A stretch of DNA of 64,000 nt from Bradyrhizobium sp. CB1650 (lineage in GTDB: Bacteria; Pseudomonadota; Alphaproteobacteria; Rhizobiales; Xanthobacteraceae), in assembly GCF_029761915.1 (NCBI RefSeq), contig NZ_CP121695.1:8647501-8711500 (forward strand), written 5' to 3'. Both the position numbers and the translations under genes were made by a program. Shown piece after piece: positions 9,300 through 17,872 of this stretch. Each line of letters begins with the position of its first letter. Within the stretch, counting starts at the first letter, position 1. The notes below the pieces were generated by a model. The model did not search any database. It worked only from the letters and a program-made list of their open reading frames with translations, and was not told the origin of the DNA.

Positions 9300-9602
9300 T
9301 CAGTGCCCGGGATGAACCTTCTTCATCGCTTCGAGCTGCTCCAGCGTGGCCGCGCCCTGGTATTTCGACTTCCAGGTCTCGTAGGGCATGCCGTAGACCG
9401 CCTCGCGGCTCTCGTCCTTGCTCAAGGATACCCCTTGCGCGTCGGCTGCGTCCTTGAGCCAGTTGGACAGGCAATTGCGGCAGAAGCCGGCCAGATTCAT
9501 CAGATCGATGTTCTGGACGTCGGTCCGCGTCCGCAGATGCTCGACCAGGCGCCGGAAGGCGGCCGCTTCGAGCTCCGTTCTGGTTTTGTCGTCGATTGCC
9601 AT
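9300..9602 (-). CDS. DUF1244 family protein
   Basis: A 100-residue protein with the DUF1244 signature FRRLVEHLRTRTDVQNIDLM followed by AGFCRNCLSNW, where two conserved Cys lie three apart and suggest a metal or redox site. The family is widespread in alpha- and gammaproteobacteria and has no established function. The 215 nt between it and gapR hold nothing I recognise. Confidence 0.88.
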   Translation of the reverse strand: MAIDDKTRTELEAAAFRRLVEHLRTRTDVQNIDLMNLAGFCRNCLSNWLKDAADAQGVSLSKDESREAVYGMPYETWKSKYQGAATLEQLEAMKKVHPGH

Positions 9603-9771
9603 AGCTGGATCCCTTGGCTCTGACCCGGTGGTTGGCTCACCCTTACGGGATCAGGTGGGGTCCTGTCACAGATTTTGCCATATCGCGGCGCAAACGAGCC
9701 GCCGGGAGAGGTTGGGCAGTTCCGGCCCCTCTACGCGAAATCGTCAACCATCTGATATAGCTTCCGCGACA

Positions 9772-10371
9772 ATGATCGCCGAATCTCCCCGTTCATCCCT
9801 CCGTCTGCTCGCCCGGTTGGTCCCGGTGCTGGTGGTTGCCCTGCTGTGCCTGTGGAGCAGCCCGGCATCGGCCGATTTCCGCCTGTGCAACAACACCGCG
9901 AGCCGGGTCGGCATCGCGCTGGGCTACAAGGATGCCGATGGCTGGACCACCGAGGGCTGGTGGAACATCTCGTCCCGATCCTGCGAGACGCTGCTGCGAG
10001 GTACGCTGGTCGCCCGCTACTACTACATCTACGCGATCGACTACGACCGCGGCGGCGAGTGGTCCGGGCAGGCCTTCATGTGCTCGCGCGACAAGGAGTT
10101 CACCATCCGCGGCACCGAGGACTGCCTGGCGCGCGGCTATGACCGGACCGGCTTCTTCGAGGTCGATACCGGCGAGCAGCGGGCCTGGACGGTGCAGCTC
10201 ACCGACGCCAACGAGCAGCCCTCGCAGCAGCGGGTACCCGGCCTGCCCGGCCCGGTTGGCCCAGGCGGCGTTCCGGGTTTGCCCAATAGCCCGCCGGGTG
10301 CTACGCCCCCGGGCTCGCCTGGCCTTCCGCCAGCCGCCCCGCCCCCGCCCTCGCCTGGGAATAAGCCATGA
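9772..10371 (+). CDS. Secreted DUF1036 protein with collagen-like Pro/Gly tail
   Basis: A 199-residue protein with a cleavable signal peptide (cleavage near ASA-D, residue 34). A DUF1036 domain follows, starting FRLCNNTASRVGIALGYKD and rich in aromatic residues and paired Cys. The last 45 residues are Pro/Gly-rich with GLPGPVGPGG-type triplets and are probably disordered. DUF1036 has no assigned reaction; its Cys-rich beta fold fits a periplasmic or surface role. The stop codon overlaps the pyruvate kinase start (ATGA), an unusual coupling of a secreted protein with a glycolytic enzyme. An in-frame extension back to 9418 is rejected because it removes the signal peptide from the N terminus. 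Confidence 0.88.
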   Translation: MIAESPRSSLRLLARLVPVLVVALLCLWSSPASADFRLCNNTASRVGIALGYKDADGWTTEGWWNISSRSCETLLRGTLVARYYYIYAIDYDRGGEWSGQAFMCSRDKEFTIRGTEDCLARGYDRTGFFEVDTGEQRAWTVQLTDANEQPSQQRVPGLPGPVGPGGVPGLPNSPPGATPPGSPGLPPAAPPPPSPGNKP

Positions 10372-11804
10372 GGCGTCTTCGCCGTATCAAGATTCTCGCG
10401 ACCCTGGGACCTGCCTCTTCAGACCTCGCGATGATCCGCCGCCTGTTCGAGGCCGGCGCCGATCTTTTCCGCATCAACATGAGCCACACCCCGCATGACA
10501 AGATGCGGGAGCTGGTGGCGACCATCCGAAACGTCGAGAGCAGCTACGGCCGGCCGATCGGCATCCTGGTCGACCTGCAGGGGCCGAAGCTCAGGCTCGG
10601 CGCCTTCGCCGAGGGCTCGGTCCAGCTCCAGAACGGCCAGACCTTCACGCTGGATTCCGACAAGGCGCCGGGCGATTCCACGCGCGTCCATCTCCCGCAT
10701 CCGGAGATCCTCGCCGCGCTGCGGCCGGGCCATGCGCTGCTGCTCGATGACGGCAAGGTGCGCCTGATCGCGGAGGAAACCTCGAAAGAACACGCGGTGA
10801 CGCGCGTCGTGGTCGGCGGCAAGATGTCCGACCGCAAGGGCGTCAGCCTGCCGGATACGGACCTGGCGGTGTCGGCGATGACGCCGAAGGACCGCGCCGA
10901 CCTCGAAGCGGCGCTCGTCACCGGCGTCGACTGGATCGCATTGTCCTTCGTGCAGCGCGCCGACGACGTGATCGAGGCCAAGAAGATGATCCGCGGCCGC
11001 GCCGCGGTGATGGCCAAGATCGAGAAGCCGCAGGCGATCGACCGCCTCGCCGACATCATCGAGGCCTCCGACGCGCTGATGGTGGCGCGCGGCGACCTCG
11101 GCGTCGAGCTGCCGCTGGAGCGCGTGCCGAGCCTGCAGAAGCAGATGACGCGCATGGCGCGCCGCGCCGGCAAGCCGGTGGTGATCGCAACCCAGATGCT
11201 GGAATCGATGATCCAGGCGCCGGTACCGACCCGCGCCGAGGTCTCGGACGTCGCCACCGCCGTGTATGAAGGCGCCGACGCCATCATGCTGTCGGCGGAA
11301 TCGGCCGCCGGAAAATTCCCCGTCGAGGCGGTCTCGACCATGAACCGCATCGGCGAGGAGGTCGAACGCGACCCGACCTATCGTGACGTGGTCGCGGCGC
11401 AGCGCCCGGCGCCTGAATCCACCGCCGGCGATGCCATTGCTGACGCCGCGCGGCAGATTGCCGAGACGCTCGACCTGCCGGCGCTGATCTGCTGGACCAG
11501 CTCGGGCTCGACCGCCGTGCGCGTCGCCCGCGAGCGGCCGAAGCCGCCGATCGTGGCGATCACGCCGAACATCACGGCAGGACGCCGGCTCGCGGTGGTC
11601 TGGGGCGTGCATTGCGTGGTGGCCGAGGATGCCCGCGACCAGGACGACATGGTGAGCCGCGCCGGCCAGATCGCCTTCCGCGACGGGTTCGTTCGCGCCG
11701 GCCAGCGCGTGATCATCGTCGCCGGCGTGCCGCTCGGCATCCCCGGCACCACCAACATGGTGCGCATCGCCTCCGTCGGCCCCGAGGGCGAGGCGAACAT
11801 GTAG
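10368..11804 (+). CDS. pyk: Pyruvate kinase
   Basis: A 478-residue enzyme converting phosphoenolpyruvate and ADP to pyruvate and ATP. The sequence begins KILATLGPASS with the FRINMSHTP block. The active-site signature is VMAKIEKPQA (residues about 213-222), followed by ARGDLGVELP, VIATQMLESM, PTRAEVSDVA and IMLSAESAAGKFP, which covers the substrate, Mg and K sites. Length is normal for type II bacterial enzymes. The ATG overlaps the stop of the DUF1036 gene by 4 bp, and no separate promoter gap exists, so the two are probably co-transcribed. Confidence 0.97.
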   Translation: MRRLRRIKILATLGPASSDLAMIRRLFEAGADLFRINMSHTPHDKMRELVATIRNVESSYGRPIGILVDLQGPKLRLGAFAEGSVQLQNGQTFTLDSDKAPGDSTRVHLPHPEILAALRPGHALLLDDGKVRLIAEETSKEHAVTRVVVGGKMSDRKGVSLPDTDLAVSAMTPKDRADLEAALVTGVDWIALSFVQRADDVIEAKKMIRGRAAVMAKIEKPQAIDRLADIIEASDALMVARGDLGVELPLERVPSLQKQMTRMARRAGKPVVIATQMLESMIQAPVPTRAEVSDVATAVYEGADAIMLSAESAAGKFPVEAVSTMNRIGEEVERDPTYRDVVAAQRPAPESTAGDAIADAARQIAETLDLPALICWTSSGSTAVRVARERPKPPIVAITPNITAGRRLAVVWGVHCVVAEDARDQDDMVSRAGQIAFRDGFVRAGQRVIIVAGVPLGIPGTTNMVRIASVGPEGEANM

Positions 11805-11951
11805 GCGAGCCGCGGGCAGGCGGAAAAAAATTCGAAAACAACCCCATGCAAAGTAGACCGCCGCTCCGGACGATATGCTCCGGTTTTTCGTCAAGCCGCG
11901 TTCAAACAATGAGTTGAGCGCGATGAGGTCTCATAGCGCCTCGATCGGCCT

Positions 11952-12632
11952 TTAAGCCCCCACCAGCGTCTTCGTGGTCGGCAGCAGCGTCTGCTGCACC
12001 ACCAGGCCGCGGGCGCGCGCATCCAAGACGCCGACGGCTCGCAGCGCGAGCAGCGTGACGGTCTGCACGGCGTCGCGCATCTTTGCGGGATCTTCGAGAT
12101 TGTCCGGCGCCAGCGGCCCGACCAGGGCCTCATGCAGCGCGCCGAGCAGCGCGGTCGCGGCAAGCGCGGTGTCCTGCGCCGGCAGGTGACCGGCGCGCAC
12201 CGCGGCCTCGATCCGGGCGGCGATCTCGCCCGCGATCTCGCGCCGGCTGGCAAGCCTGGAGGCGCTGACATCGACGTCGACCGGCTCGGCCAGGATTCCC
12301 CAGGCCAGCCGGCGCTGGGACAGGGTGTGGACGGCGACCGTGGTGACGGCCGCCGCCAGCGCCGAGGACGGGCCCGGCGCGGCATCGGCCGCCCGGCGGA
12401 TTGCGGCGAGCTCGTCGCGGGAGACCTCGGCGATCAATTCGGAGATCAGGTCGGCCTTGGAGGGGAAGTAGCGATAGACGGTGCCGGCCGCGACATTGGC
12501 CCGGACCGCGACCGGCGCGATCTGCACCGCTGCCATCCCACCTTCCGCCGCCGCCTCGCGCGCCGCCGCGAGAATGGCGCTGCGCCGGGCCGCAAGGCGC
12601 TTAACCACTTGATGCGTCCGCCGATAAACCAT
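11952..12632 (-). CDS. TetR/AcrR-family transcriptional regulator
   Basis: A 226-residue regulator with an N-terminal helix-turn-helix (AVRANVAAGTVYRYFPSKADL, about residues 40-60) and an all-helical ligand domain. I chose the ATG at 12632 (MVYRRTHQ); the longer frame back to 12716 adds Arg/Cys-rich sequence unlike the family. The divergent neighbour is the PAP2 gene at 12891, a plausible target. A possible operator lies at 12720-12735. The ligand is unknown. Confidence 0.88.
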   Translation of the reverse strand: MVYRRTHQVVKRLAARRSAILAAAREAAAEGGMAAVQIAPVAVRANVAAGTVYRYFPSKADLISELIAEVSRDELAAIRRAADAAPGPSSALAAAVTTVAVHTLSQRRLAWGILAEPVDVDVSASRLASRREIAGEIAARIEAAVRAGHLPAQDTALAATALLGALHEALVGPLAPDNLEDPAKMRDAVQTVTLLALRAVGVLDARARGLVVQQTLLPTTKTLVGA

Positions 12633-12719
12633 GGCGCGCTTCCTGTCCCACCCACGCCGGCCGCACGCCCTGCGCCCGAACGCTTCGTCGCTAATTTCGC
12701 TGCAAATCGCCCCCAAGAA

Positions 12720-12735
12720 CTGAACAACTATTCAG
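12720..12735. promoter_or_regulatory. Imperfect dyad, possible TetR operator
   Basis: CTGAACAACTATTCAG has 5-bp perfect outer arms (CTGAA/TTCAG) and lies 88 nt upstream of the TetR start, in the divergent gap with the PAP2 gene. TetR-family operators commonly have this size and a TGAA...TTCA border. Evidence is position and symmetry only. Confidence 0.4.
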
Positions 12736-12890
12736 AGCGGATGACAAGAACCAAATGCGTGAACCCGCAATCCACGCAAGACGACCTGAACGTCCAAAAT
12801 GCAGCGGTTCTCTTGGCGAAGGGCTAACCACGATTCTTACCGCGATCTTAAAGCGGCCCCGCGAATGTACGGCATCATTCTCGGTGCAGC

Positions 12891-13874
12891 ATGGTCGACA
12901 CGGACGCCCGGACCGCCTGGCAGCTCTTCCACGTGAATTGGTTTCCCATTGCGGCCATGGGCGGCCTGCTCGCGCTCGGGCTGTCCGTCGGCGGGCTTCG
13001 GCTCGAGCCGGTCGCATGGGGCGTGACGCTGGCGATCGCGGCCGTGCTGCTTGCAATCACCTATCTCCATCGGATGATGAAGGCCGAGCTGGCCGATCCG
13101 AAACTGGTGTTTTCGCTCGGCACGATCGGGCAGGTGATTCTCACCTGCGCCATCGTGGGACCGCTCAGCTATGTCGCGGGCAAGATGGGCTGGCCGCTGC
13201 AGGACCATGCGCTGCTTGCGATCGATCGCGCGCTTGGCATGGATCCCGAACCGATCGCACGTTACGTCAACGATCATCCCTGGCTCGCCGACGTCCTGTC
13301 GCGCTGCTACGGGCTGATCAAATGGCCGCTGCTCGGCGTTCCCGTCGTGCTGGCGCTGACGGCGCGCTACGTGCGCCTGCAACTGTTCATGCTCGCGATG
13401 AGTCTCGCGCTCGCGGTCACCATCGCGATCTCGGCCGTTATCCCGGCGATCGGCACCTATTACGGACTGCAACTGCCGGCGGCCCACTTCCCCGACATCA
13501 ACACGGCGATCTATGCCGGGCAGCTCCGCGACATGCTGGCCTTGCGCGACGGAAGCCTGCGCGAGCTCGAACTGTTCAAGCTTTCCGGCATCGTCTCGTT
13601 CCCGAGCTTCCACGCCGCATCGGCCGTGCTCTACATGTGGGCGCTGTGGCCGGTGCGCGGCATCGGCGGCATTGCAGCCGCGCTCAACCTTTCGATGATC
13701 GCCGCGACGCCGGTGATCGGCGCGCACTACATGATCGATGTCATCGCCGGCATCGCGCTCGCGGCAGCGTCGATTTGGGCCGCGAAATCCTATCTCGATT
13801 GGATGAGCCGCGCGTCGCTGGCGTCCGCAACATCCGCTGCATCGCCGGTCTGGCAGCCCAGCCTCGCGGAATAG
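12891..13874 (+). CDS. PAP2-superfamily membrane phosphatase
   Basis: A 327-residue polytopic membrane protein with about seven to eight hydrophobic helices. The PAP2 catalytic motifs are present in the form found in the inositol-phosphorylceramide-synthase-like branch: SFPSFHAASAV (about residues 238-248, His as nucleophile partner) and GAHYMIDVIAG (His/Asp, about 282-292). A lipid-phosphate phosphatase or phosphotransferase role at the inner membrane is inferred. The ATG at 12891 has a GC-rich leader and the start is not certain. A divergent TetR gene lies upstream. Confidence 0.85.
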   Translation: MVDTDARTAWQLFHVNWFPIAAMGGLLALGLSVGGLRLEPVAWGVTLAIAAVLLAITYLHRMMKAELADPKLVFSLGTIGQVILTCAIVGPLSYVAGKMGWPLQDHALLAIDRALGMDPEPIARYVNDHPWLADVLSRCYGLIKWPLLGVPVVLALTARYVRLQLFMLAMSLALAVTIAISAVIPAIGTYYGLQLPAAHFPDINTAIYAGQLRDMLALRDGSLRELELFKLSGIVSFPSFHAASAVLYMWALWPVRGIGGIAAALNLSMIAATPVIGAHYMIDVIAGIALAAASIWAAKSYLDWMSRASLASATSAASPVWQPSLAE

Positions 13875-13936
13875 CACGGCCATAAGTCAGCCCATTGCTG
13901 ATGGCCGCGGCTACCTTTCCAACTCGTCGACCAAAG

Positions 13937-13967
13937 AAAAGAGCCCCGTCCAGGACGGGGCTCTTTT
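13937..13967. terminator. Strong bidirectional terminator
   Basis: AAAAGAGCCCCGTCC and GGACGGGGCTCTTTT form a near-perfect stem around a tiny loop. A tract on one side and T tract on the other make it functional for both the PAP2 gene (plus) and the Flp pilin gene (minus), whose stop is 20 nt away. Confidence 0.9.
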
Positions 13968-13986
13968 GATTCCAGTTCGTCTGGCC

Positions 13987-14151
13987 TTACTTGAGGCTGG
14001 ACGAGATCGCGGTGAACTTGGCGTTCAGCGTGGTGCCGAGCTGATTGACGACGGTGATGATCGCCAGCGCGATGCCGGCAGCGATCAGGCCGTATTCAAT
14101 GGCGGTGGCGCCGGATTCATCCTTCACGAAGCGCGCAACGAGGTTCTTCAT
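13987..14151 (-). CDS. Flp-family type IVb pilin precursor
   Basis: A 54-residue Flp/Fap pilin: a short basic leader, then the prepilin peptidase site in DESGATAIEYGLIAAG (cleavage after Gly, with the hallmark Glu-Tyr pair), then one hydrophobic helix and a short polar tail. ATG at 14151 is chosen because TTTGGAG lies 8 nt upstream. Such pilins are assembled by a Tad/Cpa machine; no tad genes are in this window, so this is a solitary pilin gene, followed by its own terminator. Confidence 0.93.
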   Translation of the reverse strand: MKNLVARFVKDESGATAIEYGLIAAGIALAIITVVNQLGTTLNAKFTAISSSLK

Positions 14152-14304
14152 AGACTGCTCCAAAGAGTACACAGGGCTACAACTAGTCTGGTCTTCTCGG
14201 CTTCCCAGCGCCGCCCGACCATGGAACCCACTGTAAATGCAAAGGATTGCGCCGCAGTTAATTCGACCGCGTAAACACAGGGCGGCATGCGTGTATTCGC
14301 CGAT

Positions 14305-14374
14305 GGTAAATCGAAATTGAAAACGATCAGTTAAATCGTCGGAATACGACGCGAGCGGGGTGTAGCGATTTACC
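14305..14374. repeat. Spaced 9-bp inverted repeat upstream of pilin gene
   Basis: GGTAAATCG (14305-14313) and CGATTTACC (14366-14374) form a perfect inverted pair 52 nt apart, in the AT-richer gap between the pilin gene and the divergent membrane protein gene. It could be a pair of regulator half-sites. No regulator is indicated. Confidence 0.35.
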
Positions 14375-14449
14375 CGAAGTTATGACCGCCATGGTCCAAT
14401 GCCTTGCGCCCGGCCTACCGGACAAGAACAAGCAGGACGACGAGGCGGC

Positions 14450-15940
14450 ATGTCCCTCTCCTTCACCAACAGCATTGCAGTGCAGAGCCGTGCGCGAGCA
14501 CTGGTGCCGCTGTGCGTCGGCGCCGGCGCCTATCTCTTCTTCCTCTATGTCGGCGACACGCTGCTCAGGGATTCCGACTCGTTCTGGCAGATCAAGATCG
14601 GGCAATGGATCCTCGATCATCGGGCGCTGCCCTATACTGATTTCTATTCCTTCACGCGCCCCGGCGCGCCCTGGATTTCGACCTCGTGGCTGTCGCAGGT
14701 GCTGTTCGCGCTGTCCTACGCGCAGTGGGACTGGGCCGGCCCCGTGATTCTCACCGCGCTTGCGGTGGCGGTGTCGGCGGCGATCTTCGTGTATCTGCTC
14801 GATGCGCATCTCGGGATCCCGCGCGCAGTGCTGTTCGCGATGCTTGCCGCGGTGCTGTCGCTGCATCACATTCTGGCGCGGCCACACGTCCTGGCGCTGC
14901 CCGTCATGATCGCCTGGGTCGGCATGCTGATGACGGCGGCCGATCGCAAAGGCGCGCCATCCTGGTACTTGCTGCCGCTGATGTCGCTGTGGTCCAACCT
15001 GCATGGCGGCTTCGTGCTGGGCCTTGCGCTGATCGGCCCGATGGCGCTCGAGGCGATCTGGACCCTCGATTCCGGCAAGCAGGTGCGGCTGTTGCTGCGC
15101 TGGTTCCTGTTCGGCGTGGCCGCGCTGGCGGCGGCTTGCGTCACGCCCTATGGCTGGCGCACGCTGCTCGGCGCGACGAACATCCTCAATCTCGGCGAGC
15201 TGCTGTCGGTCATCTCCGAATGGATGCCGCAGAATTTTGCTTCGTTCACCGCGTTCGAGGGCGCCGTGCTCGGCCTCATCGGGCTCGCTCTATTCTGTGG
15301 CCTCGCGCTCTCCCTGCCGCGCATCCTCCTGATCCTGCTGCTGACCTGGATGGCGCTGACCCATGTCAGGAGCATCGAAGCCTTTGCCTTCCTGGTGCCA
15401 ATGGTGCTGGCCAAGCCGCTCGGTGAACGGTCGCCGCGGTCCCAGCCGGATTCACGGGTTGGCGAGACCTGGCCGGCCCGGTACGTGACCGCGCTCGGCG
15501 CGCTGATGATCGTGGGTGCAGCCTGGACCTCGACCTCGATCTACATGTCGCATCATCGCTTCACCTTCACGATGGCGCAGACGCCGGTCGCCGCGGTCGA
15601 TCTGCTCGAACAGCGCAAGGCGCAGCGCATCTTCAACGCCTATCGCTTCGGCGGTTACCTGATCTCGCGCGACATCCCGGTGTTCGTCGACGGGCGCGCC
15701 GAGCTCTATGGCGAGAGTTTCGTGATGGACTTCTTCAAGGCGGTGGAAGTCAAGAAGCTCGACAACCTGACGCGGCTGCTCGACGAGTATAAGATCGACG
15801 CCACGCTGATGGTTGCGGACGCCCCGGCCGCCCAGGTGCTGGATCACATCAAGGGCTGGAGGCGGTTCTATGCCGACGACATCGCCGTCGTCCATGTGCG
15901 CGACGATGGGGAAGCCGCGACCGCCACGCGGTCGAAGTGA
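14450..15940 (+). CDS. Polytopic membrane protein, possibly GT-C-like
   Basis: A 496-residue protein with about ten hydrophobic helices. The first loop carries acidic residues (LRDSDSFWQIKIGQWIL) followed by YTDFYSFTRPGAPW. The segment after helix 8 ends in a soluble domain of about 110 residues containing PVFVDGRAELYG. Long multi-helix topology with an acidic first loop resembles GT-C-type glycosyltransferases of the PMT/ArnT kind, but no diagnostic motif confirms it. I chose ATG 14450 (MSLSFTNS) because the 17 codons before it look non-coding. Confidence 0.7.
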   Translation: MSLSFTNSIAVQSRARALVPLCVGAGAYLFFLYVGDTLLRDSDSFWQIKIGQWILDHRALPYTDFYSFTRPGAPWISTSWLSQVLFALSYAQWDWAGPVILTALAVAVSAAIFVYLLDAHLGIPRAVLFAMLAAVLSLHHILARPHVLALPVMIAWVGMLMTAADRKGAPSWYLLPLMSLWSNLHGGFVLGLALIGPMALEAIWTLDSGKQVRLLLRWFLFGVAALAAACVTPYGWRTLLGATNILNLGELLSVISEWMPQNFASFTAFEGAVLGLIGLALFCGLALSLPRILLILLLTWMALTHVRSIEAFAFLVPMVLAKPLGERSPRSQPDSRVGETWPARYVTALGALMIVGAAWTSTSIYMSHHRFTFTMAQTPVAAVDLLEQRKAQRIFNAYRFGGYLISRDIPVFVDGRAELYGESFVMDFFKAVEVKKLDNLTRLLDEYKIDATLMVADAPAAQVLDHIKGWRRFYADDIAVVHVRDDGEAATATRSK

Positions 15941-16124
15941 GGACGTAGCCTTGGGGCACGGACACGTGAAATGACATGTCCCTTGTAGGTGTGAAGCAGA
16001 CTCGACCAGACACACTGACCGTGTCGCCGTTTGACCCTGGCGGACATCCCGGCTGGCTCGGTGCACAGGCGTTATTGACCTGAACGGCGGCGAATTCCGC
16101 CTAGGCAAGCGTGCGAAGTGCGCC
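15941..16124. other. Intergenic remnant-like DNA
   Basis: A 184-nt non-coding stretch with pieces such as gacatgtccc and ggcggacatcccgg, which resemble degraded copies of intergenic sequences frequent around mobile DNA in Bradyrhizobium. Similar scraps occur at 16640-16745 and 17690-17790, bracketing the VOC and kinase genes. This is pattern recall, not an alignment. Confidence 0.35.
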
Positions 16125-16565
16125 TCAGCTAGTTCTCACTCCCAAGTCCTGCGCAAAGCGTAGGAGATAGCCGTCAGGATCCTGCACCAGGAATTGCCTG
16201 TTGCCCCGCTCCTCGCCGCCGATCCGATACCATGGGTCGTGACACTCTCTAAAGAGAGCCCATCCGTGCAGCATCAGAGCATCGATAAGAGGAGCAACAG
16301 AGCCGACGAAAATTTGAAAATTGATCCCGCGCCCCAACGGCTGTTCCAAAGGCCCGGTTTCCCAGTTCCCATTTCTTTGCTTCAGCATGACCTGCGCTCC
16401 TTGTAGCTCGATGTACATGAAGAGATTTTCAGGTCGCTGATAGGCAATCTGGAAGCCAAGTATATCGCACCAAAAAGTCTTACTGCGTACGAGGTCAAAC
16501 ACATCGATCTCAGGTACCAACCGAGCAAAGCCGCCAGTGGGTAATCTATTCCCCTCTGTTCCCAA
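16125..16565 (-). CDS. VOC-family (bleomycin-resistance/glyoxalase-like) protein
   Basis: A 146-residue protein with the paired beta-alpha-beta-beta-beta modules of the VOC superfamily: PEIDVFDLVRSKTFWCDILG at the N terminus and NRQFLVQDPDGYLLRFAQDL at the C terminus. The pattern is that of Ble-type drug-binding proteins, which dimerise and sequester a compound instead of catalysing. Start is TTG at 16565, with GGAGGAG about 10 nt upstream; a start at an internal TTG is also possible. Local base composition is less GC-rich than the core genes, consistent with acquisition. Confidence 0.8.
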   Translation of the reverse strand: MGTEGNRLPTGGFARLVPEIDVFDLVRSKTFWCDILGFQIAYQRPENLFMYIELQGAQVMLKQRNGNWETGPLEQPLGRGINFQIFVGSVAPLIDALMLHGWALFRECHDPWYRIGGEERGNRQFLVQDPDGYLLRFAQDLGVRTS

Positions 16566-16748
16566 GGCTCACACTCCTCCCACGCTCTTGGTATTAGCAA
16601 AACCGCGACCGGGCACGATGCCGCCTCGCGAGAGGCTATTTATCACGAACTCTTGGCGTCTGCTTGTGGCCCATGAGCGAAGTGGCCGCACGGCTGATTG
16701 TGTCCGTTCAATGGGGCATAGCGGACTGGATTTGCTCAAGTTGACGGC

Positions 16749-17561
16749 TCAATCCTCCGAACGCAGCCCCGTTTCGATGCGCTGGATCAGTTGCTCCCGC
16801 AGCGCAGGCACCACGTTGCCGAGGACCACGAAGGTGCGAACGATGGGCAAATACGGCTCCATTGCCGCCGTCAGCTCCGCGAGAGACATGCCGGCCAGCC
16901 GCGCATATTCGGATTGCGCCGCCGCATTGGTCGCACGCGGCCGCTCCGGATTGTCGGCTATTTCGGGGGCGAGCTCGGACAGGATGACATGCAAGAACCC
17001 AAGATCGAGGGCGGCGGGCCCGCGCATCGCGAAGGTCCAGTCGACGAGTTTTGGGCCTTCCGCCGTCATGATCACATTGCCGGGGCTAAGGTCGCAATGG
17101 CAAAGCCCGTCGCCGGTCGGCAGGCGATCGATCAAGGCGAGGATATCCGCAGCGATGTGCTTCGGGACCTTGCCGTCGTCGTGCCGCAACTCGCTCTCCA
17201 TATACACGCGCATGGAGAGCACTTGCGGCGGCGGGGGCGTCTTGTGAAGCGACATGGCCAGAGCCGCGACGATCGCGCCCGCCTGTTCGAACGTCACCGC
17301 GCCGGTCCGCGAGAGATGCCACAGGGTCGGTCCGTCGAGGCGCTCCAGTACGATGCCGAAGCGCCCGTCCAGCGTCACCTCACCGAACACCGCCGGCACC
17401 GGGACGCCGGCGGCGCGCACGGCGCGGATCATGCGCACCTCGTGCTGGCCGAGCAGATGAGAGACGCCGGCCTTAAACAGCTTCACGACCTGACCGGGTG
17501 CCCAGGCGTAGGCTTCGGAGAAGGCGCCTTGTCCGATCTTTTCCCCCAGCGATCCCTGCAT
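16749..17561 (-). CDS. Aminoglycoside-phosphotransferase-like kinase
   Basis: A 270-residue protein of the protein-kinase-like fold. It has a Gly-rich GEKIGQGAFSEAYAW loop, the Lys/Glu pair in VVKLFKAG and GQHEVRMIR, the catalytic loop HCDLSPGNVIM and the metal site KLVDWTFA. These are the APH/choline-kinase motifs. The substrate is unknown; the full motif set suggests an active small-molecule kinase. ATG at 17561 (MQGSLGEK) is preferred over the longer frame to 17639. It sits between a VOC gene and an insertion sequence. Confidence 0.82.
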   Translation of the reverse strand: MQGSLGEKIGQGAFSEAYAWAPGQVVKLFKAGVSHLLGQHEVRMIRAVRAAGVPVPAVFGEVTLDGRFGIVLERLDGPTLWHLSRTGAVTFEQAGAIVAALAMSLHKTPPPPQVLSMRVYMESELRHDDGKVPKHIAADILALIDRLPTGDGLCHCDLSPGNVIMTAEGPKLVDWTFAMRGPAALDLGFLHVILSELAPEIADNPERPRATNAAAQSEYARLAGMSLAELTAAMEPYLPIVRTFVVLGNVVPALREQLIQRIETGLRSED

Positions 17562-17803
17562 TCCCGTTCTCCGCCGTGCAGATGAAACACCGGCGGCGAG
17601 TAAAAGGGAACCCCTCCCGTCGCGAGGGCCGCCGGACATTCTGATCGCCTCTCAACCTGCAGAGACCTTCGTCCACTCCGCTAAATAGTCCCAAGTCCGG
17701 TTGTGGCCCGAAGCCGACACGCTCGGGCGAGTTGACCTGCTCCGCTCCTGAGGCCGTTGCGGACATGACATGCGTTTTGCGGGCCGATCGGATTTATGAT
17801 GGG

Positions 17804-17816
17804 GTGGACGCCCCGC
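17804..17816 (+). repeat. Left subterminal inverted repeat of the IS
   Basis: GTGGACGCCCCGC; its exact reverse complement is at 19151-19163. Confidence 0.85.
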
Positions 17817-17835
17817 CGACGGCATCGATGTGCCA

Positions 17836-17859
17836 AAGTGGAGGTGTTTAGCACCACTT
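17836..17859 (+). promoter_or_regulatory. Hairpin just before the transposase Shine-Dalgarno
   Basis: AAGTGG and CCACTT pair, with GGTG/CACC able to extend the stem, directly before the GGGAGG ribosome-binding site at 17862-17867. Such stems often limit read-through transcription or translation of transposases. Confidence 0.5.
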
Positions 17860-17872
17860 AAGGGAGGCGTCC

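Noticed and set aside
9418..9771. N-terminal extension of the DUF1036 gene
   Set aside because: The extension is antisense to the DUF1244 gene and would bury the signal peptide at residue 119 onward.
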